From positions 1 to 42,919 of the forward strand of contig NZ_VWRN01000046.1 of the NCBI RefSeq assembly GCF_008632125.1: DNA of 42,919 nucleotides. The letters are read 5' to 3'. This document shows, piece after piece, positions 16,112-25,880 of this stretch (position 1 is its first letter; the number at the start of each line of letters is the position of its first letter). The translations under genes and the position numbers were made by a program. This DNA comes from Cupriavidus cauae (GTDB lineage: Bacteria; Pseudomonadota; Gammaproteobacteria; Burkholderiales; Burkholderiaceae). The notes under the pieces were generated by a model. The model searched no databases and was not told the DNA's origin. It saw nothing but the letters and a program-made list of their open reading frames with translations.

Positions 16112-18391
16112 ATGACCCGATTCCCTATTCAACTTGTTGTGTTCCTGGCGGGCCTGCTGGCTGTCTGCTGGATCGGTGCCGGCTACGCGGGCTCGAATGC
16201 GCTGGCGCTCGCCGTGACGCTGCTGATCGGCGGCTTCTATGTCGGCGGCGCCTACGAGCTCCAACGCTATCGCCGCGCGACGGCGAGCCTGACACAGGCC
16301 GTCGGCGGCCTGTCCGAGACGCCGGCGACCCTGGGCACCTGGCTCGAACGCATCGATCCGGGCCTGCGGCAAGCGGTACGGCTGCGCGTCGAAGGCGAAC
16401 GCGTCGCCTTGCCCGGTCCCGCGCTGACCTCCTACTTCGTCGGCCTGCTGGTGCTGCTGGGCATGCTCGGCACCTTTCTCGGCATGGTGGCCACGCTGAA
16501 GGGCACCGGCCTGGCGCTGGAAACCGCCACCGATCTGCAGGCCATCCGCGCCTCGCTCGCCGCGCCGGTCAAGGGCCTGGGCTTCGCCTTCGGTACCTCG
16601 GTGGCGGGCGTGGCGACCTCGGCCATGCTGGGGCTGCTGTCGGCGCTGTGCCGGCGCGAGCGGATCGACGCCGCGCAGCTGCTGGACGCTCATATCGCGA
16701 CGACCTTGCGTGTCCATTCGCGGGTCCATCAGCGCGAGGAAGCCTTCAAGCTGATGCAGCGCCAGGCCGAGACGATGCCGGTGCTGGTCGACCGGCTGAA
16801 CGCGATGATGGCCGCGATGGAGCAGCAGAGCCAGGCACTGACCGAACGGCTCGCCGCCAGCCAGGACGCCTTCCACGGCAAGACCGAAGCGGTGTACACG
16901 CGCCTGGCCGCATCGGTCGAGCAATCGCTGAAGGACGGCGTCGCCGAGAGCGCGCGCGCCGCCAGCGCGGCGATCCAGCCGGCGGTGGAAGCCACCATGA
17001 GCGGCCTGGCGCGCGAAGCGGCCGGGCTGCGCGACACCGTCACGCAATCGATGCAGCAGCAGCTGGAAGGCCTGGCGTCGCGTTTCGATGCGACCACGAC
17101 GCAGGTGGCCGGCCTGTGGAGCGAGGCGCTGGCGGAGCACCGGCGTATCAGTGCGGCGCTGGCCGACGGCCTGCGCGGCACGCTCGACGGGTTCACCGCC
17201 AACTTCGAGCAGCGCTCGGCGGGATGGCTGGAGCAGGTCGCGCAGCGCATGGACACGGCAGCCGCCGCGACTTCGGCCCGCTGGAACGAAGCACTGTCCG
17301 GCCACGAGCGCACCCTCGGCGCGATCGCGAGCGAGAACCAGCAGGCGCTGGCGACCGCCGCCGGCGCCTTCGAACAGAATGCGAGCGCGCTGCTGACCAC
17401 GGTCGCACAGGCGCAGGCCGAGCTGCGCGCGCAGCTGGCCGCGCAGGACGAGCAGCGGCTCGCCAACTGGAGCGCGACGCTGTCCAGCCACGAGCACGCC
17501 ATCGGCGCGATCGCCAGCGAGAACCAGCAGGCGCTGGCGACGGCCGCCGGCGCCTTCGAACGGAATGCGAGCGCGCTGCTGACCACGGTCGCGCAGGCGC
17601 AGGCCGAACTGCGCGCGCAGCTGGCCGCGCAGGACGAACAGCGTCTCGCCACCTGGAGCGCGAAGCTGGACGGCATTGCCGCGGGGCTGCGCCAGCAATG
17701 GGAAGCGACCGGCGCGCAGACCGTGGAGCGGCAGCAGCAGATTTGCGAGACGCTCGAGCGCACCGCGCAGGAAATCACTGCCCAGACGCAGGCGCAGGCA
17801 GGCGCCACCATCGCCGAAGTCGCCCGTCTGGCGCAGGTCGCCGGCGAAGCGCCGCGCGTGGCGGCCGACGCCATTGCCGAACTGCGGCGCAAGCTGTCCG
17901 ATGAAATGGCGCGCGACAACGCGATGCTGGAGGAACGCACCCGCCTGATGGAGAGCCTGTCCACGCTGCTCGAACAGGTCAGCCGGACCTCCACCGCGCA
18001 ACGCGAGGCGGTCGACACGCTGGTCGGTACCAGCGCGGAACTGCTCGAACGCATCGGCTCGCGCTTCACCGACAAGGTCGAGGCCGAGACCGGCAAGTTG
18101 ACCGAGGTGGCGGCGCAGGTCACCGGCAGCGCCGTCGAGGTCGCCAGCCTGGGCGAAGCGTTCGGCGTGGCGGTGCAGCTGTTCAGCGAGTCGAACGACA
18201 AGCTGATCGCGCATCTGCAGCGCATCGAGACCGCGCTCGACAAGTCGATGGCCCGCAGCGACGAGCAGCTGGCCTACTACGTGGCGCAGGCCCGCGAAGT
18301 GGTCGACCTCAGCATGCGCTCGCAGAAGCAGATCCTCGAAGACCTGCAGCAGGTCGCCGGCCAACGCGCACCGGACGCAGAGGCGGCATGA
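16112..18391 (+). CDS. DUF802 protein: MotA/ExbB/ZorA-like channel with long helical tail
   Basis: A protein of 759 residues. The N-terminal 180 residues hold four predicted membrane helices (about 5-25, 28-48, 105-127, 154-180). The last two carry TFLGMVATLKGTG and GLGFAFGTSVAGVATS, the conserved pattern of MotA/TolQ/ExbB proton channels. The remaining 570 or so residues are soluble, almost free of proline and rich in A, Q, E and L, with heptad-like repeats typical of a long helical rod. It includes DUF802-type repeats such as HRRISAALADGLRGTLDGF. Residues 396-457 and 458-519 are near-identical copies. The stop overlaps the start of a MotB/OmpA-like gene (ATGA). The layout matches a stator subunit paired with a peptidoglycan-binding partner, as in MotA, TolQ or ZorA. 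The energised output is unknown. Confidence 0.85.
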   Translation: MTRFPIQLVVFLAGLLAVCWIGAGYAGSNALALAVTLLIGGFYVGGAYELQRYRRATASLTQAVGGLSETPATLGTWLERIDPGLRQAVRLRVEGERVALPGPALTSYFVGLLVLLGMLGTFLGMVATLKGTGLALETATDLQAIRASLAAPVKGLGFAFGTSVAGVATSAMLGLLSALCRRERIDAAQLLDAHIATTLRVHSRVHQREEAFKLMQRQAETMPVLVDRLNAMMAAMEQQSQALTERLAASQDAFHGKTEAVYTRLAASVEQSLKDGVAESARAASAAIQPAVEATMSGLAREAAGLRDTVTQSMQQQLEGLASRFDATTTQVAGLWSEALAEHRRISAALADGLRGTLDGFTANFEQRSAGWLEQVAQRMDTAAAATSARWNEALSGHERTLGAIASENQQALATAAGAFEQNASALLTTVAQAQAELRAQLAAQDEQRLANWSATLSSHEHAIGAIASENQQALATAAGAFERNASALLTTVAQAQAELRAQLAAQDEQRLATWSAKLDGIAAGLRQQWEATGAQTVERQQQICETLERTAQEITAQTQAQAGATIAEVARLAQVAGEAPRVAADAIAELRRKLSDEMARDNAMLEERTRLMESLSTLLEQVSRTSTAQREAVDTLVGTSAELLERIGSRFTDKVEAETGKLTEVAAQVTGSAVEVASLGEAFGVAVQLFSESNDKLIAHLQRIETALDKSMARSDEQLAYYVAQAREVVDLSMRSQKQILEDLQQVAGQRAPDAEAA
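17297..17668 (+). repeat. 186-bp in-frame tandem duplication inside the DUF802 gene
   Basis: Two adjacent 186-bp copies (17297-17482 and 17483-17668) encode 62-residue units that begin SGHERTLGAIAS and SSHEHAIGAIAS. They are identical over most of their length (ENQQALATAAGAF, ASALLTTVAQAQAELRAQ). The unit is in frame, so copy changes would lengthen or shorten the helical tail by 62 residues. Confidence 0.9.
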
Positions 18392-19035
18392 GAGAGGAGA
18401 TCGACGCCGGCGTCGAGCCGACCGTACCGACCTGGGCCGTCTTCGGCGACCTGATGTCGGTGGTGCTCGGCGCCTTCGTGCTGATTCTGCTGGGCGTGAT
18501 CGGTATCCAGCTCGAACTCGCCTCGCGGCTGGACAACGAGGTCAAGCAGCGCCAGCAGGAGATGCATCGCCGCGAGAGCCTGGAACAGGCGCTGGCCGGC
18601 CCGCTGGCCGCGGGGCGCGTGACGCTGGTGAACGGGCGCATCGGCATCAGCGGCAGCGTGCTGTTCGCGTTGAACTCCGCCGAGCTGCAGCCCGAGGGGC
18701 AGGAGGTGCTCAAGAGCCTGGCCGCGCCCTTGAAGGCCTATCTGCGCCATCGCGACGAGATCCTGATGGTCAGCGGCTTCACCGACGACCGGCAGGTGCG
18801 CGACGGCAACCGCCAGTTCGCCGACAACTGGGAGTTGTCGGCCCAGCGCGCGCTGACGGTGACGCGCGCGCTGATAGACGCGGGCGTGCCGGCCGCGTCG
18901 GTATTCTCCGCCGCCTTCGGCTCGCAGCAGCCGGTGGCCTCGAACAAGGACGCGCAAGGCCGCGCCCGCAACCGCCGCGTCGAGATCGCGCCGATCCCGC
19001 GCGTGTCGATGGGAACGGGGAAGTCCGGTGGCTAG
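18388..19035 (+). CDS. MotB/OmpA-like peptidoglycan-binding stator partner
   Basis: A protein of 215 residues. A short cytoplasmic N-terminus leads into one membrane helix (about 16-38). The start of that helix, TWAVFGDLMSVVLGAF, puts an aspartate (D21) where MotB and ZorB have their proton-carrying residue. A helical linker is followed by an OmpA-like peptidoglycan-binding domain (about 85-205) with GFTDD (130-134), NWELSAQRA (147-155) and RNRRVEI (194-200). Translation starts on an ATGA overlap with the DUF802 gene, so equal and coupled synthesis with the channel subunit is likely. It would anchor the complex to the cell wall. Confidence 0.88.
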   Translation: MREEIDAGVEPTVPTWAVFGDLMSVVLGAFVLILLGVIGIQLELASRLDNEVKQRQQEMHRRESLEQALAGPLAAGRVTLVNGRIGISGSVLFALNSAELQPEGQEVLKSLAAPLKAYLRHRDEILMVSGFTDDRQVRDGNRQFADNWELSAQRALTVTRALIDAGVPAASVFSAAFGSQQPVASNKDAQGRARNRRVEIAPIPRVSMGTGKSGG

Positions 19036-19753
19036 CCTCGGCGCCGACGACATGCTGGCGCGCATCGACGCATGGCGCGACAGCGGCGCGGATCGCGTGG
19101 ATCCGGTCCGCTTTCGCCTGCTGGAGGCACTGGCGCGACGGATGTCCGCCCATCGCGGCGAGGCGCGGCGGCGGCTGGAGGAAAGGCTGGCCGGGCTCGT
19201 GCAAGCCTATGAGGACGGGCTCGGCCGCGCAGCAGCCACGGCGACCCAGCCCGAACAAGGTCCGGCGCAACGCCGGCGCATGACAGGGCCGCTGGCGGCA
19301 CTGGTGCGCCAGCTCAGAGGCGATATCGAGGGGCAGGGCGCCGATCCTGCGGCGATATCCACGGTCACCGCCACCGCCACCACTGCCACCGCGATCGCGT
19401 CGCGTCACCCGCCCCAGCCCGACCCGGCGCTGGTCGAATATGTCCGCCAGACATGGACCCGCCTCAGCGCGGAGCGCGCCTGGCGGCAATCGCTCGAACG
19501 CGTCCCGGAAAACGCCGGACCGCTGAACTCGAACCACCTGATCCACCGCGCGCTGTCCGCGATGCGCGAGCTGTCGCCCGGCTATCTGCAGCAGTTGCTG
19601 TCGTACGTCGATACGCTGTCGCGGCTCGAGCGAATGAACTGCAATAGTGCGCCGGACAGCAAGGGCGCGCCGCCGGTCGGCGGTCAGGCGAAGGCCGTAC
19701 GCGGCAAGGCACGCCAGTCGCGCGCCAGGCCCGCGGCGCCGCCGAAACCGTAG
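19028..19753 (+). CDS. DUF2894 family protein
   Basis: A soluble protein of 241 residues starting with GTG at 19028, inside the end of the OmpA-like gene (8-bp overlap). It matches DUF2894 by sequence and by its position as fourth gene after DUF3348, DUF802 and OmpA. Recognisable parts are the N-terminal ADDMLARIDAWRDSGADRVDP and the conserved-looking C-terminal block NSNHLIHRALSAMRELSPGY followed by LQQLLSYVDTLSRLE. Between them is a low-complexity stretch of threonine and alanine, and the last 35 residues are basic. Function is unknown. The coupling to the stator pair suggests a cytoplasmic component of the same complex. Confidence 0.82.
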   Translation: MASLGADDMLARIDAWRDSGADRVDPVRFRLLEALARRMSAHRGEARRRLEERLAGLVQAYEDGLGRAAATATQPEQGPAQRRRMTGPLAALVRQLRGDIEGQGADPAAISTVTATATTATAIASRHPPQPDPALVEYVRQTWTRLSAERAWRQSLERVPENAGPLNSNHLIHRALSAMRELSPGYLQQLLSYVDTLSRLERMNCNSAPDSKGAPPVGGQAKAVRGKARQSRARPAAPPKP

Positions 19754-19765
19754 CGCCTCACCGCA

Positions 19766-20683
19766 TCACGGCGCCACCGGCGTCAGTCCTGCCGCGGTGA
19801 AGATCTTCTGCAGTTCGCCGTTGCCGCGCAGCGTATCGACTGCGCGCTGCACCGCGTCGGCCAGTTCCGCGTTGTCCGCCTTTACCGCCATGCCGACCGC
19901 CCATCCGCGCGGCGGCAGCAGCGGCGACGAGACCTCGGCCGCCGCGTATTGCGACGCGGTGCGGCCATCGGCCTTGAGGGCGCTCTCGTATTGCGAACGT
20001 GTGACCATCGCGGCCGCGATCTCGCCGGCAAACAGCGCGCGCAGCGTGTCGCGCGGCGACGGATAGATGCGGACCTTGTCGCGCAGCGTGCCGCCGGCTC
20101 CGGCCAGCAGCGCATTGGCGCCGGCCGAGCCGGCTTCCGCGCCGACGGGCAGACCTGCCAGATCGGCGAGATCGCGGATCTGTGGCAGCCGCGCGGTGTC
20201 GTGGACCAGCACGAACTGCTCGCGATAGTACGGCGCGAAGATCGTCGCCTTGTCGTTCTCTCGCATGAAGGCGCGGTCCACCGGCACGTGCAGCATCACG
20301 TCGGCCGGCCCATAACCGAGATAGTGGCCGCGCCAGACCATATTGCGCAGGTCGTCGGCCATGTTCTCGTCGGCGTCGAAGGGCAAGAGCGTCAGCGACA
20401 GATTCAGCTGGCGGCTCAGCGCTTCGGCGATCGCGACATCGACGCCGGTCGGCTTGCCGTCGACGACATCGGAGAAGGGCGCGAAGGCCTTGTAGACCGC
20501 GACCTTCAGCCGCCCGCTTTCGCGGATCCTGGCCAGATCCGCCCAGGCGCCGGCGGACCATGCCAGACCGGCCGACAGCAGCAGCAGGGCGACGACGCGG
20601 CGGCGGCGCGCGGCCGGACCGGCGCGCCTCGAAGGCACGGGGGACAGCGGGGAGAGAGGGGACAGCGGGGGCGGCGTGGGCAT
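19766..20683 (-). CDS. XoxJ/MoxJ-like periplasmic binding protein associated with quinoprotein dehydrogenase
   Basis: A protein of 305 residues with an export signal (RRRRVVALLLLSAGLAWSAGAWA) and an extracellular solute-binding family 3 fold (LKVAVYKAFAPFSDVVDGKPTGVDVAIAEAL). It matches the group of quinoprotein-associated binding proteins that includes XoxJ and MxaJ, thought to assist maturation or activation of the periplasmic alcohol dehydrogenase rather than transport. The ATG at 20683 is preceded by AGGAG. It follows a PedF-like cytochrome gene by 77 bp, as in many PQQ clusters, and both probably share the sigma-54 promoter at 21290-21304. The signal peptide starts with a proline/serine-rich LSP repeat. 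Confidence 0.87.
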   Translation of the reverse strand: MPTPPPLSPLSPLSPVPSRRAGPAARRRRVVALLLLSAGLAWSAGAWADLARIRESGRLKVAVYKAFAPFSDVVDGKPTGVDVAIAEALSRQLNLSLTLLPFDADENMADDLRNMVWRGHYLGYGPADVMLHVPVDRAFMRENDKATIFAPYYREQFVLVHDTARLPQIRDLADLAGLPVGAEAGSAGANALLAGAGGTLRDKVRIYPSPRDTLRALFAGEIAAAMVTRSQYESALKADGRTASQYAAAEVSSPLLPPRGWAVGMAVKADNAELADAVQRAVDTLRGNGELQKIFTAAGLTPVAP

Positions 20684-20760
20684 CGTCGTCTCCTGAATGG
20701 AATGGGAGGGCAGCGGATACGGGCGCGCCCGCGCGCGGCGAGCGCCTCGTCGGCGTGCCA

Positions 20761-21246
20761 TCACTGCGGCCGGCGCGATTCCAGATAGGTCTTCAGTGCC
20801 CACACGGCTTCCTGCGTCAGCGTCTCGTCGAACGGCGGCATGTAGACGCGGCCGTCGCGCGTGCGGCCGCGGCGCACGGTGGTGGCGAAGTACTGATCGA
20901 TCTCGCTGTAGCAGCCTTGCTTCTTCTTCGGGTCGGCCAGCGCAGAACAGTCGGAGTCGAGACTGCGCAGGTCCGGCGCGATGCCGCCCGAGATCGCGTC
21001 GAGGCCGTGGCAGCGCGCGCAGTTCTGGTTATAGGCGGAGCTGCCGATGCGCAGCGCCTCGTCGTGCGCGGGGCCCGTGCGGTAGGGGTTTTCCTGCTTC
21101 CACTCCTTGCCCAGCTGGGGCAACGTGCTGGTGTCGACGGCCTGGGGCGTGACGTCGCCGTGGGCATGGGCGGCGCCCGGCATCGTGGCGGCGGCCAGGC
21201 CGGCGCAGAGGGCGAGGGCGGAAAGAAGCGGGCGGAAAGTCGCCAT
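20761..21246 (-). CDS. pedF: Cytochrome c-550, PedF/ExaB-like electron acceptor
   Basis: A periplasmic cytochrome of 161 residues. A signal peptide (ALALCAGLAAATMPGAAHA) precedes one haem site, NCARCHGLD, and the likely axial methionine lies in VYMPPFDE. The sequence around the haem (SSAYNQNCARCHGLDAISGG) and the acidic DCSALADPKKKQGCY insert fit the PedF family, which takes electrons from PQQ-dependent alcohol dehydrogenase and passes them to the respiratory chain. AGGAG precedes the ATG at 21246. A near-consensus -24/-12 promoter lies about 44 bp upstream, and the divergent gene encodes a sigma-54 activator. Confidence 0.9.
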   Translation of the reverse strand: MATFRPLLSALALCAGLAAATMPGAAHAHGDVTPQAVDTSTLPQLGKEWKQENPYRTGPAHDEALRIGSSAYNQNCARCHGLDAISGGIAPDLRSLDSDCSALADPKKKQGCYSEIDQYFATTVRRGRTRDGRVYMPPFDETLTQEAVWALKTYLESRRPQ

Positions 21247-21289
21247 GGGGGTCTCCTGATGTTGTCGGGATCGTTTGCCCCGATCGTCT

Positions 21290-21304
21290 GCAAGAGCTGT
21301 GCCA
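21290..21304 (-). promoter_or_regulatory. Sigma-54 (-24/-12) promoter of pedF
   Basis: On the minus strand the sequence TGGCACAGCTCTTGC matches the sigma-54 consensus TGGCAC[GA]-N4-TTGC. It lies 44 bp before the pedF start, with a candidate activator site about 106 bp further upstream at 21410-21426. Confidence 0.8.
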
Positions 21305-21409
21305 CTCGCGCCAGGCCCAGGAAACGGCGGAAATCGCCACGCGGCGGCGTCCTCGCGTCGCAGCATGGCCGCCGGGGCGCCCTCGAATTCAACACCCTGG
21401 CAAGCATTT

Positions 21410-21426
21410 TGCTCCACAATGCAACA
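21410..21426. promoter_or_regulatory. Candidate activator (UAS) site between pedF and the sigma-54 regulator
   Basis: The minus strand reads TGTTGCATTGTGGAGCA. It fits the same 17-bp pattern TGT-N7-TGGAGCA as the sites at 31445-31461 and 40484-40500, each about 84-106 bp upstream of a sigma-54 promoter. Likely ligand: the AcoR-type protein encoded at 21536. Confidence 0.6.
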
Positions 21427-21442
21427 GTGCCCCGGCGGAACA

Positions 21443-21464
21443 CTGCGCACCCCACTGTGCGCAG
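21443..21464. promoter_or_regulatory. 8-bp perfect dyad upstream of the sigma-54 regulator
   Basis: CTGCGCAC-CCCACT-GTGCGCAG lies 72 bp before the regulator start. A related block, TGCGCGCCCGCACTGTTGCG, is found at 40439-40458 before the aldehyde dehydrogenase. It could be a second activator site or an autoregulatory operator. A smaller dyad (CCGGCA-N6-TGCCGG) at 21496-21513 lies in the leader. Confidence 0.4.
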
Positions 21465-21535
21465 GTTTCGCCCGGATGCGCCGATCGCCGAAGATCCGGC
21501 ACCAAGATGCCGGGCAGCCGAACAGGAGACAATCC

Positions 21536-23557
<2,022 letters not shown>

Positions 23558-23597
23558 CCTGCCCGCGCGCCGGCCAGCGCCGGCCAATGGCCCGCGC

Positions 23598-24647
23598 TCA
23601 TCGGGCCGGCGCGCCGCGCATCCATTCATCCTCCAGTTCCAGCCAGGCGCGTTGCACGTTCAGCGCGTGCCGCGGCACAAAGCCCTGCCAGTGCCGGAAG
23701 GCTTCGCCCGGCACGGCCCGCAATGCATTGGCGGCATCCACGCCAGCGGCCAGCCCCTGCCGGATGCCGCGCTCCAGACTGTCGAGATAGGCCAGCGTCG
23801 GGACGATGCATTGCCGTGGCGTGCCAACGCCGTCGCCCACGACAGTGTCCGCCGGCAACACCGACAGCGCGCGCAGCGCAGCCTGCCAGCCCGTCAGCGA
23901 ACCGTCGCGCAGATCCGGAACACGCTCGCCCATGGCCAGCCCGCCGGCAAACAGCAAGCGCAGCGCGGGCGCATACAGCGCCGTGTCCGAGGCGCTGTGC
24001 GCATTGGCAAGGACCCGCACCTGCCAGCGGACTCCGCCGGCGTCGAGCGGCGCGCCCTCGCGCAGCGCCGGCCGTGGCAGCACGATGGTCGTGCCGGCCA
24101 TCGCCGCCGACCCCAGTTCGGCCACGAGCTGGCGAAGGCAAGCGTCGCAACGCGATCGCATCCGCTCGGCCGTCGCCGGCGAAGCGAGGAAAGCGGGGCG
24201 GGGCCGCAGCTCGGCGAAGGCGGCATTGGCCAGCACCTGCCGTGGATGCGGATGCGAATTGACGACCCATCGCACCGGCAGCGCAGTCCGCCGCCGGATC
24301 GCCGCGATCAGGCGGCGGCCATGGCGCAGATTCGGGCCGGGATCGACCACCAGCACGCCATCACGACCGATCGCCACCAGAGAAGGGGAGAACGACGGAT
24401 CGGCGCCGTCCACCGCGCCGGTGTAGACGCCGGGCGCCAGCGGCGAAAGAAGCGGCGAAAGAGGCGGAGACAGAACCGGAGACAGCGCGGGCGACGACAC
24501 CGGCGACGGCACCCGGGACATAAGCGGCTGCGGCTGCGGCTGCGGCTGCGGCTGCGTCGGCGCGGCCCCGGCCACGCTGTCCGCGGACAGCGCCGCCAAG
24601 CCCAGGCGGGCGGCACGCTGCAGGAAAGCGCGGCGGCCGCCTGTCAC
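23598..24647 (-). CDS. Quinoprotein relay system metallohydrolase-fold protein (type 2), degenerate metal site
   Basis: A metallo-beta-lactamase-fold protein of 349 residues with a twin-arginine-type signal ([18 protein letters not shown]), then a QP-repeat and an LSP-repeat linker. The core resembles quinoprotein relay system metallohydrolases found beside PQQ dehydrogenases. The canonical HxHxDH is replaced by HPHPRQ (residues 132-137), and the later GHG-type histidine by GDG (271-273), so several metal ligands are missing and hydrolase activity is doubtful. It starts with GTG at 24647, which overlaps the stop of the upstream peptidase-like gene (GTGA). The role in the periplasmic quinoprotein system is unknown. 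Confidence 0.78.
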   Translation of the reverse strand: MTGGRRAFLQRAARLGLAALSADSVAGAAPTQPQPQPQPQPLMSRVPSPVSSPALSPVLSPPLSPLLSPLAPGVYTGAVDGADPSFSPSLVAIGRDGVLVVDPGPNLRHGRRLIAAIRRRTALPVRWVVNSHPHPRQVLANAAFAELRPRPAFLASPATAERMRSRCDACLRQLVAELGSAAMAGTTIVLPRPALREGAPLDAGGVRWQVRVLANAHSASDTALYAPALRLLFAGGLAMGERVPDLRDGSLTGWQAALRALSVLPADTVVGDGVGTPRQCIVPTLAYLDSLERGIRQGLAAGVDAANALRAVPGEAFRHWQGFVPRHALNVQRAWLELEDEWMRGAPAR

Positions 24648-25615
24648 GCCGACAACTCGCGGATCGCGGCTCGCAAGGCATCGGCCATGGGTCCCGCGGC
24701 GAGATGCCCGCCCCCGAGCACCACGCGCAGCATGGCGTGCGGCATGACGGCCAGCAGCCGCGCCGCATTGCCGGGCCGGCAGACGCGGTCGCGCGCGCCG
24801 TGCAACAGGATCGTGGGGATGCGGTGCCGCGCGATGCCGGCGGCGCAGCGCAGCAGCGCGGGCTTGCCAAGGCCGCAGCGGCGCTGCAGGTAGTGCGCCT
24901 GGATCCGGTACTTGCGCCGCAGGGCGGCGTCGTTCCGGGCGGGATGGGCCGGTCGACGCAGCGCGGCGTGCTCGCCCAGCAGCGCGCGTTCCACCATGCG
25001 CCATCGCCGCGCGGTGTCCCGTTGTTGAACACCTGTTCCATTCTGCAGCAGCCGGATGGCGCAACGCCGTTGCGCTTCGGCGGAGCCGCCGCGCGCCCGC
25101 GCCGCAGCAAAGTCGGCGCCGCCGGGGGGCAGCACCGACATGCCGCGGGCACGCGCGGCGAACAGCCGCAGGATATCGTCGCGCCCGGTCAGGAAGCTGC
25201 CGCGCAGCACCAGCCCGGCAACGCGCTGCGGCCAGCGTGCCGCGTAGGCCAGCGCCAGCGAGGCCCCCCACGAGCCGGCAGCCACATGCCAGCGCTCGAT
25301 GCCCAGCACGGTACGCAGTCGTTCAATATCGGCGAGCAGCGCACCGGTGGTGTTGCGCCTGAGCGTGCCGGCCGGCCGCGAGCGGCCCGCGCCGCGCTGA
25401 TCGGGCAGGATGGCCAGCTGGCGAGCCGGATCGAACCAGCTGGCCATCGACGCGGAACAGCCGCTGCCCGGGCCGCCATGCAGTACCAGCCAGGGATCGC
25501 CATCCGGCCGGCCGTGGAGGCGGACGTGCACGCGGTGCATGTCCGCGGTGCGCAGCCAGAACACGCGGTCTTCGATGCGGTGGGAATCGTGCTGCTGTCG
25601 TGCGGTGTCGGGCAT
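24644..25615 (-). CDS. Alpha/beta hydrolase, prolyl aminopeptidase-like
   Basis: A hydrolase of 323 residues. The oxyanion motif HGGPGSG and the motif [12 protein letters not shown] are those of proline iminopeptidases. The nucleophile elbow is GSWGAS, and a C-terminal [15 protein letters not shown] segment precedes the histidine region (GGGHLAAG). It is divergent from pqqA across about 105 bp. Peptidases are often found in PQQ loci and are proposed to trim the cross-linked PqqA peptide, so this enzyme is a candidate for that step or for general peptide turnover. The ATG at 25615 has GAGG upstream. Its stop overlaps the next gene's GTG start, indicating coupling. Confidence 0.85.
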   Translation of the reverse strand: MPDTARQQHDSHRIEDRVFWLRTADMHRVHVRLHGRPDGDPWLVLHGGPGSGCSASMASWFDPARQLAILPDQRGAGRSRPAGTLRRNTTGALLADIERLRTVLGIERWHVAAGSWGASLALAYAARWPQRVAGLVLRGSFLTGRDDILRLFAARARGMSVLPPGGADFAAARARGGSAEAQRRCAIRLLQNGTGVQQRDTARRWRMVERALLGEHAALRRPAHPARNDAALRRKYRIQAHYLQRRCGLGKPALLRCAAGIARHRIPTILLHGARDRVCRPGNAARLLAVMPHAMLRVVLGGGHLAAGPMADALRAAIRELSA

Positions 25616-25720
25616 GGATGTTGCCTCGGAGTCGATGCGGAAGGGCGGGGCACGGTGCCGCCGCCCGCTCCGACTCGGCAATCACAGTCCGTGCCAAGCA
25701 ACCACATCGAAGGAGACCTC

Positions 25721-25795
25721 ATGAACTGGACCACGCCCGCCTATACCGATCTTCGCCTCGGCTTCGAGATCACGATGTATATCGCCAATCGCTGA
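25721..25795 (+). CDS. pqqA: PQQ precursor peptide PqqA
   Basis: A peptide of 24 residues, [20 protein letters not shown] then IANR. It contains the invariant glutamate (E16) and tyrosine (Y20) with three residues between them, which are joined and excised to form pyrroloquinoline quinone. AAGGAG lies seven bases before the ATG. It heads the pqqABCDE operon. A hairpin after its stop probably makes it the most abundant product of the operon. A weak -24/-12-like sequence (GGGCATGGATGTTGC, 25610-25624) lies about 96 bp upstream and overlaps the start codon of the divergent hydrolase. I do not rely on it. Confidence 0.96.
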   Translation: MNWTTPAYTDLRLGFEITMYIANR

Positions 25796-25813
25796 CGGTC
25801 AGCGTGCAAGCCG

Positions 25814-25833
25814 GTCCCCGCGCTGGCGGGGAC
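25814..25833 (+). terminator. Attenuator-like hairpin between pqqA and pqqB
   Basis: GTCCCCGC-GCTG-GCGGGGAC is a perfect 8-bp stem with a 4-base loop, 18 bp after the pqqA stop and without a T-run. It is more likely a partial terminator or a block to RNA decay that raises pqqA transcript over pqqB-E than a full stop. Confidence 0.6.
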
Positions 25834-25880
25834 TGTCACACCAAAAGAACAAAACGGGCGCACGGCGCCGCGGCATTGCG

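Noticed and set aside
15971..18364. A 797-codon open frame on the minus strand opposite the DUF802 gene
   Set aside because: A mirror of the repetitive coding strand; no motif, no ribosome site, and the plus-strand product has clear channel motifs.
15235..19753. Calling the DUF802 cluster a Zorya defence system
   Set aside because: ZorC, ZorD or ZorE-type proteins (helicase or nuclease) are absent and the partners are DUF3348 and DUF2894. Only the stator-like pair is comparable.
25610..25624. Sigma-54 promoter for pqqA (GGGCATGGATGTTGC)
   Set aside because: Two mismatches in the -24 element, overlap with the start codon of the divergent hydrolase gene, and no TGT-N7-TGGAGCA site upstream. 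Too weak to list.
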